Below, in pieces: positions 9,101 to 16,032 of a stretch of DNA of 17,819 nucleotides (within the stretch, counting starts at the first letter, position 1; every line of letters starts with the position of its first letter). A program made the position numbers and the translations under genes. The notes beneath the pieces were generated by a model. It saw only the letters and a list, made by a program, of their open reading frames with translations. It was not told where the DNA came from and ran no database searches. This stretch comes from Acetoanaerobium sp041831635 (lineage in GTDB: Bacteria; Bacillota; Clostridia; Peptostreptococcales; Filifactoraceae): NCBI GenBank assembly GCA_041831635.1, contig JBHASY010000050.1:1-17819 (forward strand), given 5' to 3'.

Positions 9101-9604
9101 ACCGCCTGCAGCAGCTTTTATCATTACCGGATAACCGCAAAACTTGGCAAACTCCTTAGCCTCTTCATCTGATTTAATCGGCTTTTCTACACCCGGTATA
9201 GTCGGGACATTCGCCTGTTTTGCAACTATTTTAGATTGAATTTTATCTCCCAGACTGTCTATCATCTCTCCGGTTGGCCCGATAAACACTATTCCGGCAT
9301 CAGAACATTTGCGTGCAAACTCGGCATTTTCAGCCAAAAATCCATATCCGGGGTGGATTGCGTCTACACCTTTTTTAAGTGCCAAACCTATTATTTCATC
9401 TATTCCCAAATAAGCCTCCACAGGGCCTTTAGTTTTACCCACAAGATAGGATTCATCTGCCTTTGTTCTGAATAACGAGGTTTTATCTTCATTTGAATAT
9501 ATCGCTACCGACCTTATTCCCAATTCCTTACATGCACGAAAAATTCTTATTGCTATTTCTCCACGATTAGCAACCAGAATTCTCTTAAATTTTTTTGCCT
9601 CCAT
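6164..9604 (-). CDS. pyc: Pyruvate carboxylase (single-chain, biotin-dependent)
   Basis: The 1146-residue length and domain order are those of single-chain pyruvate carboxylase, which makes oxaloacetate from pyruvate, bicarbonate and ATP. The N-terminal biotin carboxylase (about 1-455) shows RILVANRGEIAIRIFRA, the Gly-rich ATP loop AAAGGGGRGMR near 170 and EMNPRIQVEHTVTE. The carboxyltransferase (about 530-830) shows DTTMRDAHQSL near 533 and the metal-binding HLHTHD near 735. A PYC/OADA domain follows at about 835-1030. The C-terminal biotinyl domain has EAMKMET with biotinylated Lys1110. AAAAGGAGG precedes the ATG. It is monocistronic, with its own promoter (9688-9716) and terminator. The role is anaplerosis, feeding oxaloacetate to aspartate synthesis or a reductive C4 branch. 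A biotin protein ligase elsewhere is required. Confidence 0.97.
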   Translation of the reverse strand: MEAKKFKRILVANRGEIAIRIFRACKELGIRSVAIYSNEDKTSLFRTKADESYLVGKTKGPVEAYLGIDEIIGLALKKGVDAIHPGYGFLAENAEFARKCSDAGIVFIGPTGEMIDSLGDKIQSKIVAKQANVPTIPGVEKPIKSDEEAKEFAKFCGYPVMIKAAAGGGGRGMRIVTKEEDLLEAFHSAQSEAKKAFGIDDIFIEKYLEKPKHIEVQILGDTYGNIVHLYERDCSIQRRHQKLIEFTPAVSITPEKREQICQDAIKIAKAVNYCNAGTVEFLVDKNSNHYFIEMNPRIQVEHTVTEMVTGYDIVQSQILIAQGYSLDSSEIGISSQADIKPRGFAIQCRVTTEDPSNNFAPDTGKIDVYRTGSGFGIRLDGGNGFTGSVISPYYDSLLVKVTAQSRTFEDAIRKAIRSIKELSVAGVKTNTGFLINVLNREEFHKGICDTHFIADNPSLFDIAPKTDKELKVLRYIGEKVVNETKGNRKDFDVPVAPKPPMPEGLTGTKQILDEKGSDGLVSWIKEQKKLLITDTTMRDAHQSLMATRVRTRDMTRIARATSVYGKDLFSLEMWGGATFDVAYRFLNESPWERLEDLRQRIPNIMFQMLLRGSNAVGYKNYPDNVIKAFIKQASISGIDIFRIFDSLNWLDGMRLAIEEVRTNNKVAEACICYTGDILNESRDKYTLKYYVDMAKELEKLGANILGIKDMAALLKPYAADKLIRALKQEISIPIHLHTHDTSGNGVATVLMATEAGVDIADTAFNSISGLTSQPALNSVVAALENTSRATGINQDDIEEISRYWEAVRPVYAKFESDLKSGTTEVYKYEIPGGQYSNLKPQVESFGLGHKFKEVKEMYKKVNEMVGDIVKVTPSSKMVGDFAIFMVQNDLTPENIVKKGQDLTYPDSVVTYFKGMMGQPMGGFPKDIQKMVLKGEEPVTVRPGKLLPDEDFEEILLYLKKTHKIEPTMKDALSYALYPKVFEDYLKYIKEYGDLSRMGSDIFFHGLAKGETCEVELAKGKILVIKLLDIGKVDNEGSRLLAFEVNGNRREIKIYDKNSGQENKVTFTQMADPDNKMEIGASIPGTVLKVLVKEGDIVEEKQSLMVIEAMKMETNIVATQSGKIEAVLVKEQQQVKSGELLIKLEEI

Positions 9605-9687
9605 GACAGCCTCCTTTTCAAATCTTGCATATTATTGTTTTTAGCAAACATTGTATCTTTATTCTTTCTAAAAAAGTTATAAGATAG

Positions 9688-9716
9688 ATTATATACGTTA
9701 AATATTAGTTTTACAA
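9688..9716 (-). promoter_or_regulatory. Sigma-A-type promoter of pyc
   Basis: On the - strand, TTGTAA (9716-9711) is followed by a 17-base spacer and a perfect TATAAT (9693-9688). This gives an approximately 75-base leader before the pyc ribosome binding site. No T-box or riboswitch was recognised in the leader. Confidence 0.75.
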
Positions 9717-9727
9717 GCATTATTAGG

Positions 9728-9979
9728 TTAAAATAATAAGTTTGAACATAAAATTTTGTTTTTGTTTGTCTGAATTTCAGCTACGCTTTCTATGAAAAAA
9801 CATTCCTCAATTGCAAGATAGACGATTTTTTGCAAGATGATTTGAGTTATAAATAAAAAACTACCCTTACGAGCAGTTACACAAAATCCAATTAAAAAAT
9901 ATTGAATTGTGACATGCAATAATTGTAAGGAGGCAGTAAACCATATCGGTTTGCCCTGTAGTTACTTTAATTCAATGTT
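9728..9979. other. Unassigned AT-rich intergenic stretch
   Basis: No convincing gene was found between the pyc promoter and the ABC-operon terminator. Two near-identical TTGCAAGAT blocks sit 19 bases apart (9811 and 9830). An AAGGAGG at 9928-9934 is not followed by a credible start codon. A bulged hairpin (9932-9955, AAACC/GGTTT plus GGC/GCC) lies just before the terminator at 9980-10010. These could belong to a small + strand RNA or be residue of a lost element. Nothing was recognised. Confidence 0.4.
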
Positions 9980-10010
9980 AAAACCACTGTGATTTGGATA
10001 CAGTGGTTTT
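9980..10010. terminator. Terminator ending the ABC transporter operon, probably bidirectional
   Basis: AAAACCACTGT (9980-9990) pairs perfectly with 10000-10010 around a 9-base loop. It lies 48 bp beyond the last ATPase stop codon. The T-run is longer on the + strand (TTTTT), so it may also end a + strand transcript. On the - strand the stem itself ends in TTTT. Confidence 0.75.
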
Positions 10011-10057
10011 TGTCTGCTTACTTTGTCTTACCTTGAAAAATAGCAGCGACTTGTCAA

Positions 10058-11014
10058 TTAAAATAAATGACAAGCTATATTATGTCCAGTTTTTATTTCT
10101 TTAAGTTCAGGACGTTTTTGCAAACAGATTTCCATACGATGCTTGCAACGGCTTTGAAATGGACAGCCCGGCACCACATCCAGCGAACTTGAAGCATCAT
10201 TTTCTAAAATCTCAATGGGTTTTGAAAAATCCATCTTTATATCAAAAACAGACTCTAACAGAGCTTTAGTGTAAGGATGCAAAGCCCCTGATGCAACATC
10301 TTTTCCGAACAAAATTTCTACTACATTGCCTAGATACATAACAGCCACATGATGCGAAAAACTCTGCACTAATGCTATATCATGGCATATAAACCCTATG
10401 GTTATATTTTTTTCTCTTTGAATTTTAGCAATGAGTTCAATGATAGTTTTTTGCACAGAAACATCTAAAGCACTGGTAGCCTCATCCATAATTATAATCT
10501 CAGGTTCTAAAGCAAGCGCTCTTGCTATTGCTACTCTTTGTCTTTGTCCTCCGCTCATATTATGAGTATACCTGCTTGCAAAGCTCTCAGGCAGTTCCAC
10601 CATTTTTAAAAGTTCAGTGCAAACCCTTTCTTTATCCGATTTTTTAATGCGATCAAAATTCATCAAAGGTTCGCAGATTATATCTCTTACCTTCATCTTG
10701 GGATTAAATGAAGATGCAGGGTCTTGAAATACCATCTGTATATGCTGACGATTAAGTCTTTGTTTTTCTCCTTTCAGTTTTGTAATATCTTCTCCCCTAT
10801 ATATGATTTCACCGCTTGTAGGTCTATCCAAAGATACTAATAATCTCATAAATGTGCTTTTTCCACACCCGGATTCTCCTACCAAACTCAAAGTTTTTCC
10901 TTTATACATTTTTAGACTTATATTGTTATTTGCTATCAAAGTTCTGCCACGTGAAGCAGGAAAATGGCGGCTTACGTTTTTTGCCTCAAGAATAACTTCT
11001 CCAAAACTACACAT
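10058..11014 (-). CDS. ABC transporter ATP-binding protein, OppF/DppF/NikE type
   Basis: The 318-residue ATPase has Walker A GESGCGKST (46-54), the Q-loop in MVFQDPAS, the signature MSGGQRQRVAIARA and the Walker B segment EIIIMDEATSALD. The C-terminal extension (about 240-318) contains GCPFQSRCKHRMEIC and a final ACHLF Cys, the oligopeptide/dipeptide transporter C-terminal domain seen in OppF/DppF-class subunits. It is the last gene of the operon. Its ATG overlaps the previous ATPase by eight bases, with AGGAGGGG upstream, so the two ATPases are probably made in equal amounts and form a heterodimer. The extension is more typical of Opp/Dpp than of E. coli NikE, so substrate cannot be read from this subunit. 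Confidence 0.92.
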   Translation of the reverse strand: MCSFGEVILEAKNVSRHFPASRGRTLIANNNISLKMYKGKTLSLVGESGCGKSTFMRLLVSLDRPTSGEIIYRGEDITKLKGEKQRLNRQHIQMVFQDPASSFNPKMKVRDIICEPLMNFDRIKKSDKERVCTELLKMVELPESFASRYTHNMSGGQRQRVAIARALALEPEIIIMDEATSALDVSVQKTIIELIAKIQREKNITIGFICHDIALVQSFSHHVAVMYLGNVVEILFGKDVASGALHPYTKALLESVFDIKMDFSKPIEILENDASSSLDVVPGCPFQSRCKHRMEICLQKRPELKEIKTGHNIACHLF

Positions 11015-11789
11015 ATCTTTCCCCTCCTAACGACGGAACAGCTTCAAGCAATGTCTTCGTATATTTGTTTTCAGAGTGGTTAAGAATGTAATCTCTTTCT
11101 CCTTGATCTTCTATATTTCCATTTCTCATAACTATAATGTAATCCGACATATATGCCGCCACTCCTATATTATGAGTAACTATAATTATACCTGTTTCAT
11201 ATTCATCTTTGAGTTTCATCATCTGTCTTACTATTTGTGCTTGAGTAGTTACATCTAAAGCTGAAGTAGGCTCATCTGCCAGTAAAATTTCGGGATTATA
11301 TATCATACTCATAGCTATTCCCACTCTTTGACGCATTCCTCCGGAAAGCTGAAAAGCATATGATTTCATTACATTGTCAGGATTTGGTAAATGCATTCGT
11401 TCTAACATCTTAATTCCCTTTTCCCAAGCATTTTTTTTGGAAATCTTTTCGTGTGTCATCATATACTCCATAAACACTTTATCAATCCTTTTTGTGGGAT
11501 TCATCATAGCCCCGCTGTCTTGAAATATCATAGAGATTTTTGTTCCCCTCATCTCGTTCCATTTCTCATCTGAATAAGCAAGCAAGGACTCCCCATATAA
11601 AAGTATATCTCCTTTGGTTACTTCTCCCCCTATAGGAAGTAAGCCTAATATAGCTCTTATAACTGAAGTTTTCCCACTTCCGGACTCTCCTACCAGACTT
11701 ATAATCTGCCCTTTTTTCATAGACATACTGAAATCTCTTACCACAGGATTGTTTTTATATGATATTGTTATATTTTCTATTTTAAGCAT
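11007..11789 (-). CDS. ABC transporter ATP-binding protein, OppD/DppD/NikD type
   Basis: The 260-residue ATPase has Walker A GESGSGKT (34-41), Q-loop Gln90, signature LSGGM (148-152), Walker B ILLADE (168-173) and switch His206. At 260 residues it is short and lacks the Cys-containing C-terminal extension of its partner, resembling NikD in size. The gene begins 12 bp after the second permease and overlaps the next ATPase. It supplies half of the ATP-hydrolysing engine of the importer under the cobalamin riboswitch. Confidence 0.92.
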   Translation of the reverse strand: MLKIENITISYKNNPVVRDFSMSMKKGQIISLVGESGSGKTSVIRAILGLLPIGGEVTKGDILLYGESLLAYSDEKWNEMRGTKISMIFQDSGAMMNPTKRIDKVFMEYMMTHEKISKKNAWEKGIKMLERMHLPNPDNVMKSYAFQLSGGMRQRVGIAMSMIYNPEILLADEPTSALDVTTQAQIVRQMMKLKDEYETGIIIVTHNIGVAAYMSDYIIVMRNGNIEDQGERDYILNHSENKYTKTLLEAVPSLGGERYV

Positions 11790-11801
11790 TCCTGTAACTC
11801 C

Positions 11802-12629
11802 TTATTCCGACTTAGGATCTAAAATATCTCGTATAGAGTCTCCGAGCATATTGAAAACTACCACCACTATAAAAATTGCAAGTCCTGGATAAATCATCAA
11901 CCATGGTGCCGTCTGTATAGAAGCTCTTCCTTCATTTAGCATATATCCCCATTCCGGCGTAGGCGGTTTAGCTCCAAATCCCAGAAATGACAGTGCCGAC
12001 AGTTCAAGCATCATAGTTCCTATGTCTGTCGCAGCGGTAATAATAAGCGTAGGTAGGGCATTAGGCAACATATACTTCATAAGTATATACGGCGTTTTCG
12101 AGCCTGTTACGACGGCTGCCGACACATAATCTCTATCCCTTATCTTAAGCACTAATGATCTTGCAAGCCTGGCGTACTTTGTCCAGCTTACTACAACTAT
12201 AGCTATTATTGCATTTCTTACACTTGCTCCCATAATCCCAGCAACTGCCAAAGCCAAAACTAAACCCGGAAAAGCAAGCATCATATCTGCTATACGCATA
12301 ATTACAGCATCTACAACCCCTCTAAAGTATCCCGCAATAATGCCTAATGTTGAACCGATAAAAAAAGTCAACGCTACAACACCGAACGTCGAGGCTAAGG
12401 AAATCCTCGAACCATATATTACTCTGGCAAAAATATCTCTTCCCATTTTGTCAGTACCGAATATGTGTTCCTTAGAAGGCTCTAAAAGAGCATCTGCAAT
12501 ATTGCCTTTTAAAGGATCTATTCCTCCTGAAACAACCGGAGCAAATATAGCTGTCAGAATTATTAAAGTTGCTAAAAACAGAAAAATTCGAAACTGCATA
12601 CGTGCATTCCAAAAACGCATCTCTTTCAT
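11802..12629 (-). CDS. ABC transporter permease, OppC/DppC/NikC type
   Basis: A 275-residue inner-membrane permease. The conserved N-terminal FGTDKMGRDIFARVIYGSR block and the cytoplasmic coupling loop around GSKTPYILMKYMLPNALP are diagnostic of the DppC/NikC subfamily. About six membrane segments are seen, the first at residues about 12-32. The gene starts 5 bp after the stop codon of the first permease. The AAAGGAG that serves as its ribosome binding site lies inside the last codons of that gene, so translation is coupled. The permease pairs with the upstream permease to form the channel. Confidence 0.93.
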   Translation of the reverse strand: MKEMRFWNARMQFRIFLFLATLIILTAIFAPVVSGGIDPLKGNIADALLEPSKEHIFGTDKMGRDIFARVIYGSRISLASTFGVVALTFFIGSTLGIIAGYFRGVVDAVIMRIADMMLAFPGLVLALAVAGIMGASVRNAIIAIVVVSWTKYARLARSLVLKIRDRDYVSAAVVTGSKTPYILMKYMLPNALPTLIITAATDIGTMMLELSALSFLGFGAKPPTPEWGYMLNEGRASIQTAPWLMIYPGLAIFIVVVVFNMLGDSIRDILDPKSE

Positions 12630-12634
12630 CTACA

Positions 12635-13573
12635 TCACTCCTTTAATCTCATTCTAGGATCTATATACACATAAGATGCATCTACAATCAAATTTATGGA
12701 CATATAAATCAAACACATCCATAACACATATCCTTGAATAAGATTATAGTCGCTGGAAGTAATAGCGGTTACCGCCAGATTTCCAAGTCCCGGATATGAA
12801 AAAATAACTTCCACGACTGCCGTTCCTCCCAGCAAGCTCCCCATCGACAAGCCAAGCATGGTAATCAAAGGTAACAAAGCGTTTGGAAAAACATTACCCC
12901 AAATGATTTTTGATTTTTTTATTCCTCTGGCTTGTGCTCCTATCACATAGTCTTGACTGATTTCTTCCAATACTGCGGTTCTTACCTGTCTGGTATATTT
13001 CGATGCCATTGCTATTGCCAAAGTCAAAGATGGAAGAAACAAACTCATAAAATCTCCGCCTGCACTTATTACAGGAAATATTCTGTATTTGACTGAAAAA
13101 AGCAGCATAAGAAGAAGTCCTACCCAAAAATTCGGCATAGAAAATCCTAAAAAAGTCACTCCTCGAATTAAATAATCCATCCACGTATCTTTTTTTAGTG
13201 CTGATATAACCCCAAGAGGAACTGAAATAATGAGCATCATCACAAGCGACATAGTCGCAAGTTTAACTGTAGGCATAATTCTTCCCAGTAATAACTGCGT
13301 AACGGGTTTTTTCAAAGAATACGATGTTCCGAAATCTCCCTTCATGCAGTTTGAAAGCCAGCGAGTGTACTGTACCAACAACGGGTCGTTAAGTCCCATC
13401 TCCTGTCTGGTTTGTTGTACCATCTCCTCTGTAGGCATTACTCCGGTCGCTGAAAACATATTTCTTACAGGATCTCCCGGAGATAAATATGTAAGAAAAA
13501 ATGTCACAAAACTTATCCCCATCAACACTATGATAATCTGTAAAAGACGAATAGTAATTTGTTTTTTGTTCAA
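12635..13573 (-). CDS. ABC transporter permease, OppB/DppB/NikB type (TTG start proposed)
   Basis: A 312-residue permease from a TTG at 13573. An in-frame TTG at 13663 would give 342 residues but lies inside a terminator hairpin and adds a non-conserved leader, so I reject it. From the chosen start the protein opens with LNKKQITIRLLQIIIVLMGI, as DppB/NikB proteins do. It then shows the typical TYLSPGDPV loop, the GFSMPNFWVGLLLM segment and the coupling loop GAQARGIKKSKIIWGNVFPNALLP. About six membrane segments are expected. No ideal ribosome binding site precedes the TTG (AAAGG at 12 bases and GGAAAG at 2 bases), so expression may be weak. The gene lies about 75 bases beyond the intercistronic terminator. 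Confidence 0.88.
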   Translation of the reverse strand: MNKKQITIRLLQIIIVLMGISFVTFFLTYLSPGDPVRNMFSATGVMPTEEMVQQTRQEMGLNDPLLVQYTRWLSNCMKGDFGTSYSLKKPVTQLLLGRIMPTVKLATMSLVMMLIISVPLGVISALKKDTWMDYLIRGVTFLGFSMPNFWVGLLLMLLFSVKYRIFPVISAGGDFMSLFLPSLTLAIAMASKYTRQVRTAVLEEISQDYVIGAQARGIKKSKIIWGNVFPNALLPLITMLGLSMGSLLGGTAVVEVIFSYPGLGNLAVTAITSSDYNLIQGYVLWMCLIYMSINLIVDASYVYIDPRMRLKE

Positions 13574-13648
13574 ATCTTTCCACAGCCTTTCAATACAAAT
13601 CCGTTCATTACTAAAATCTGACACTTTAAAACAGATTAAAAATAAAAC

Positions 13649-13687
13649 TTCTCCCTTTATCAAAACTGAATTTGAACAAAGGGAGAA
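13649..13687 (-). terminator. Intercistronic terminator/attenuator after the binding-protein gene
   Basis: TTCTCCCTTT (13687-13678) and AAAGGGAGAA (13658-13649) form a perfect 10-bp stem with a 19-base loop. GTTTTATTTTTAA follows on the - strand. It starts 7 bases after the stop codon of the binding-protein gene and before the permease genes. A partial stop here would give more binding protein than permease, the usual stoichiometry in such importers, and could also protect the upstream mRNA 3' end. Confidence 0.75.
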
Positions 13688-13693
13688 TAATTC

Positions 13694-15277
13694 CTAGTTT
13701 GCAGGTGTTATTTCTGTAGTTATCCAGTAATAATCTGCTGTATGAATTTTTGCATTTGCAACATTTTTTGAATAAATCATAGATGAGTTATAGTATCCGT
13801 CAACAATTACTACCGCATCATCTATAAGTATCTGTTGCATATCAAAAATAAGCTCTGCACGCTTTGCTGTATCCATTTCTCCCTTTAATTGATTATAAAG
13901 TGCGTCATACTCAGGATTTGAATAGCCGCAATATGTGCTTTCAGTAGCCCAATTTGCCATATATGCAAAAGGATCTCCTGTTCCTACAGTGGTCCAGTTA
14001 TTGTTGTTTAAATCATAATCTCCCGCAGCCAATTTGCTCCACTGATCATCCGATGAACCGTAATCCGCCGTGCAACCTATTCCTATCTCAGCAAGATACT
14101 GAATATGAGCATTAGAAAAATCATTTAAAAGCCTGTTTTCATATGAAACATATCTAAGGTCTATATTTTTCCCATCCAGTTCTCTTATTCCGTCGTTATC
14201 AGTATCTACAATACCTGCATCATCCAAGAGTTTCTTCGCTTTTTCAGCATCATAAGGATAAGGGTTTTTCAATTTATCGTATCCATAGTTAAGAGTCGAT
14301 GGAAGTACCGAAAATCCCGGAGTATACAGTCCTCCTATCGTCTTTGACGCACAGATGGTATCATAATCTATCCCCATTACCATGGCCTGTCTTAAAGTTT
14401 TATTTGCAAGTATTCCGTTAAAATTCATCCAAGAAAAACCGCAACGAACACCTGAGGCTATGTCTACTGTAAAATCAGGGTTTTCTTGGAAATTTTTAAT
14501 ATCTGAAACATTTGTTATGTTTTCTACCAAATCAACTTGACCGCTTTGAAGCGCCATAGTCTTTGCAGATGCATCGCCCATATACAGTATATTTATTTTG
14601 TCGTAAGGAACTTCTTCTCTGTAATTAGGGTTTTTAATCATGGTATAACCTACTCCTACACCGTTAAAACTTCCTATCATATATGGACCTGTTCCTATGA
14701 CACCGTTATCAAAATCTTTCGTTCCCTCTACATCTATTATTCCCATAGTAGGATGAGCAAGCTGTCCCGGAAGATTCGAATAAGGCTTTGAAGTCACTAT
14801 CGTAATAGTATTTGCCTCGTCATCTGCCGTAACCTCGGCTTCAAACTCCAAATACTTCTCCGGCTTTGCAGAGCCTGACGGTCCATTTTCTTTTAAATAA
14901 TCGAATGTCGCCTTGACTTTAGAAGGCGTAAGAGGAGTTCCGTTTGAAAACTTAATCCCCTCCTTTAAAGTAATTACCCAATTAGTGTGTTCATCATTTA
15001 CAGTGTAACTCTCTGCCAGCCATGGCTCAACTTCCATAGAATCATTAAACTTAAACAGAGCTTCGGTTACTCCGTAGCGCATAGCATTCCAACCTGCATT
15101 TTCGTCTAAAGCAGCGTTTACGATGCCGTCTGTGTACATTTGACAACCGAAATTAAGGACCTTTTCTTCAGCTGAAGTTTCTCCTTGTGTGCCTTGATCT
15201 GAGCTGCTTCCTGTGCATCCTGTAAAAATAACTGCTGTCATAACTAAAACCATAGCGAACGATAAAATTTTTTTCAT
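13694..15277 (-). CDS. Lipoprotein substrate-binding protein of peptide/nickel (Opp/Dpp/Nik) family
   Basis: The start at 15277 is chosen because GGAAGGAG lies 6 bases upstream and the protein then begins MKKILSFAMVLVM with lipobox FTGC and lipidated Cys21. A longer frame from 15379 would begin inside the riboswitch terminator. The mature protein of about 507 residues has the family-5 binding-protein pattern: an ALFKFNDSMEVEPWLAESY segment, WVITLKEGIKFSNGTPLT, a GTGPYMI block and the late PYDAEKAKKLLDDAG segment. It captures the ligand outside the membrane for the four downstream subunits. Five Cys beyond the lipid-bearing one (NFGC45Q, GVRCGF, TICASK, GIGCTA, STYCGY) are unusual for this family. 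With cobalamin riboswitch control I infer a cobalt, nickel-like or corrinoid-related ligand. Sequence alone does not exclude peptides. Confidence 0.9.
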   Translation of the reverse strand: MKKILSFAMVLVMTAVIFTGCTGSSSDQGTQGETSAEEKVLNFGCQMYTDGIVNAALDENAGWNAMRYGVTEALFKFNDSMEVEPWLAESYTVNDEHTNWVITLKEGIKFSNGTPLTPSKVKATFDYLKENGPSGSAKPEKYLEFEAEVTADDEANTITIVTSKPYSNLPGQLAHPTMGIIDVEGTKDFDNGVIGTGPYMIGSFNGVGVGYTMIKNPNYREEVPYDKINILYMGDASAKTMALQSGQVDLVENITNVSDIKNFQENPDFTVDIASGVRCGFSWMNFNGILANKTLRQAMVMGIDYDTICASKTIGGLYTPGFSVLPSTLNYGYDKLKNPYPYDAEKAKKLLDDAGIVDTDNDGIRELDGKNIDLRYVSYENRLLNDFSNAHIQYLAEIGIGCTADYGSSDDQWSKLAAGDYDLNNNNWTTVGTGDPFAYMANWATESTYCGYSNPEYDALYNQLKGEMDTAKRAELIFDMQQILIDDAVVIVDGYYNSSMIYSKNVANAKIHTADYYWITTEITPAN

Positions 15278-15356
15278 TTTTTTCTCCTTCCTTTTCTCAA
15301 AATTTTCTTCCCCAAACCATTTTCTTCCCCAAACCCATTTAGACCGTTTTCCCACG

Positions 15357-15388
15357 AAAAAAAGGTCGGACGCCTGCATCCAACCTTT
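15357..15388 (-). terminator. Riboswitch-controlled intrinsic terminator
   Basis: On the - strand, AAAGGTTGGATG (15388-15377), the loop CAGG and CGTCCGACCTTT (15372-15361) form a 12-bp stem with two G-T wobbles. A run of seven T's overlaps and follows the stem end. It sits between the cobalamin aptamer and the binding-protein start and is the obvious expression platform for transcriptional control. Confidence 0.85.
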
Positions 15389-15481
15389 GAAAACTCAATC
15401 AAAAAAACTCTACATTTGCACTTAAACAGATATGGTACTCTGTAGCAATGAAAAATGTCGTTCATCTAAGATAAAGGATTT

Positions 15482-15703
15482 CTCGTCTTCCGCAAGAACC
15501 TATGTAAGAAAACGAGCAGGTCTCCTGACTTAAGCATAAACGCTTTAAACGCCTTCCCAAGTTTTTAAACTCAGTGGCAAAATGTTTAAAACTGGCTATC
15601 ACAGTGACGGGATCGTCTCGGATTTGCACCGAGTTCCCTTTTAATCGAACAAAACTTCGAACTCATCTTCATTTGACATATCAGTCTACCTATAAACTTT
15701 TCC
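15482..15703 (-). ncRNA. Cobalamin (B12) riboswitch
   Basis: Read on the - strand, the conserved core is present in order: AAAGGGAA, GGTGCAAATCC, CCCGTCACTGTGA, GCCACTG, GGGAAGGC and AGTCAGGAGACCTGC. These are the hallmark elements of the cobalamin aptamer (class-I-like, with the B12 box). Immediately after CCTGC a 9-bp hairpin (15516-15508 with 15490-15482) occupies the place of the P13/L13 element, whose loop kisses L5 when ligand is bound. The promoter is upstream and an intrinsic terminator is downstream, so adenosyl- or another cobalamin should shut off the ABC importer. The 5' boundary is set by the predicted transcription start and is approximate. Confidence 0.95.
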
Positions 15704-15709
15704 AATCAC

Positions 15710-15738
15710 ATATTAACATAACAAAATTAAAAAAGCAA
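15710..15738 (-). promoter_or_regulatory. Sigma-A-type promoter of the riboswitch-ABC operon
   Basis: On the - strand, TTGCTT (15738-15733), a 17-base spacer and TAATAT (15715-15710) lie just before the aptamer. This places the start of transcription at about 15703, so the RNA begins with the riboswitch. Confidence 0.75.
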
Positions 15739-15840
15739 CATCTGCATTGATAGTGATAATAAATTTCTATTGTATCAATTTACTTATTAAAAAAATAATC
15801 ACTTTTACACTACAACATATTGTAACATAAATCATTGACT

Positions 15841-15945
15841 GATAAAATTTAAACAAAATAAAAATCCGTGTACTCTGAAATATTTTAAAAAATACAAATC
15901 GAGAGGGCTTCATCTGTTATGATAGTAATATCAAGAGCAGTAAGA
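15841..15945 (+). repeat. Diverged direct repeat, copy A (upstream region plus first codons)
   Basis: This copy matches 17145-17288 over its whole length with scattered substitutions. The shared parts are GATAAAATTTA(A/G)ACAAAA, then TGAAATATTTTAAAAAATAC, then AATCGAGAGGG, then TTCATCT(G/A)TTATGA and a start of coding sequence. Copy A lacks the 38-bp hairpin insert of copy B. Confidence 0.85.
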
Positions 15946-15954
15946 CAAAGATAA
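15919..15954 (+). pseudogene. 11-codon truncated copy of the gene start found at 17262
   Basis: An ATG preceded by AGAGGG opens MIVISRAVRQR and then stops. It aligns with MRIISRAIREV, the first residues of the long gene at 17262, and lies in the duplicated region. Similarity fades after the stop. It is either a relic of a duplicated gene replaced by the membrane-protein gene that follows, or a short leader peptide that keeps a ribosome near the start of the 16033 unit. I favour a relic. Confidence 0.5.
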
Positions 15955-16032
15955 CAAATCTCGCCCGAATAACAGTCAGTAGACTAAAAAATAAGTATAT
16001 AGTCTCGTATGTTTGACAAGGAGGGATAGTTT

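Noticed and set aside
9728..9919. A 63-codon frame on the - strand between pyc and the ABC operon
   Set aside because: It has no ribosome binding site, odd composition and overlaps the repeats of the intergenic region. It looks like chance in AT-rich DNA.
13574..13663. N-terminal extension of the first permease from TTG at 13663
   Set aside because: This start sits in the loop of the intercistronic terminator and adds 30 non-conserved residues, while the later TTG gives a normal DppB/NikB start.
15278..15379. N-terminal extension of the binding protein from 15379
   Set aside because: It starts inside the riboswitch terminator, lacks a ribosome binding site and would bury the lipoprotein signal. 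The ATG at 15277 has all three right.
15981..16005. AGACTA ... TAGTCT inverted repeat before the membrane-protein gene
   Set aside because: It is only six base pairs with a 13-base gap in AT-rich DNA, so it is not distinguishable from chance.
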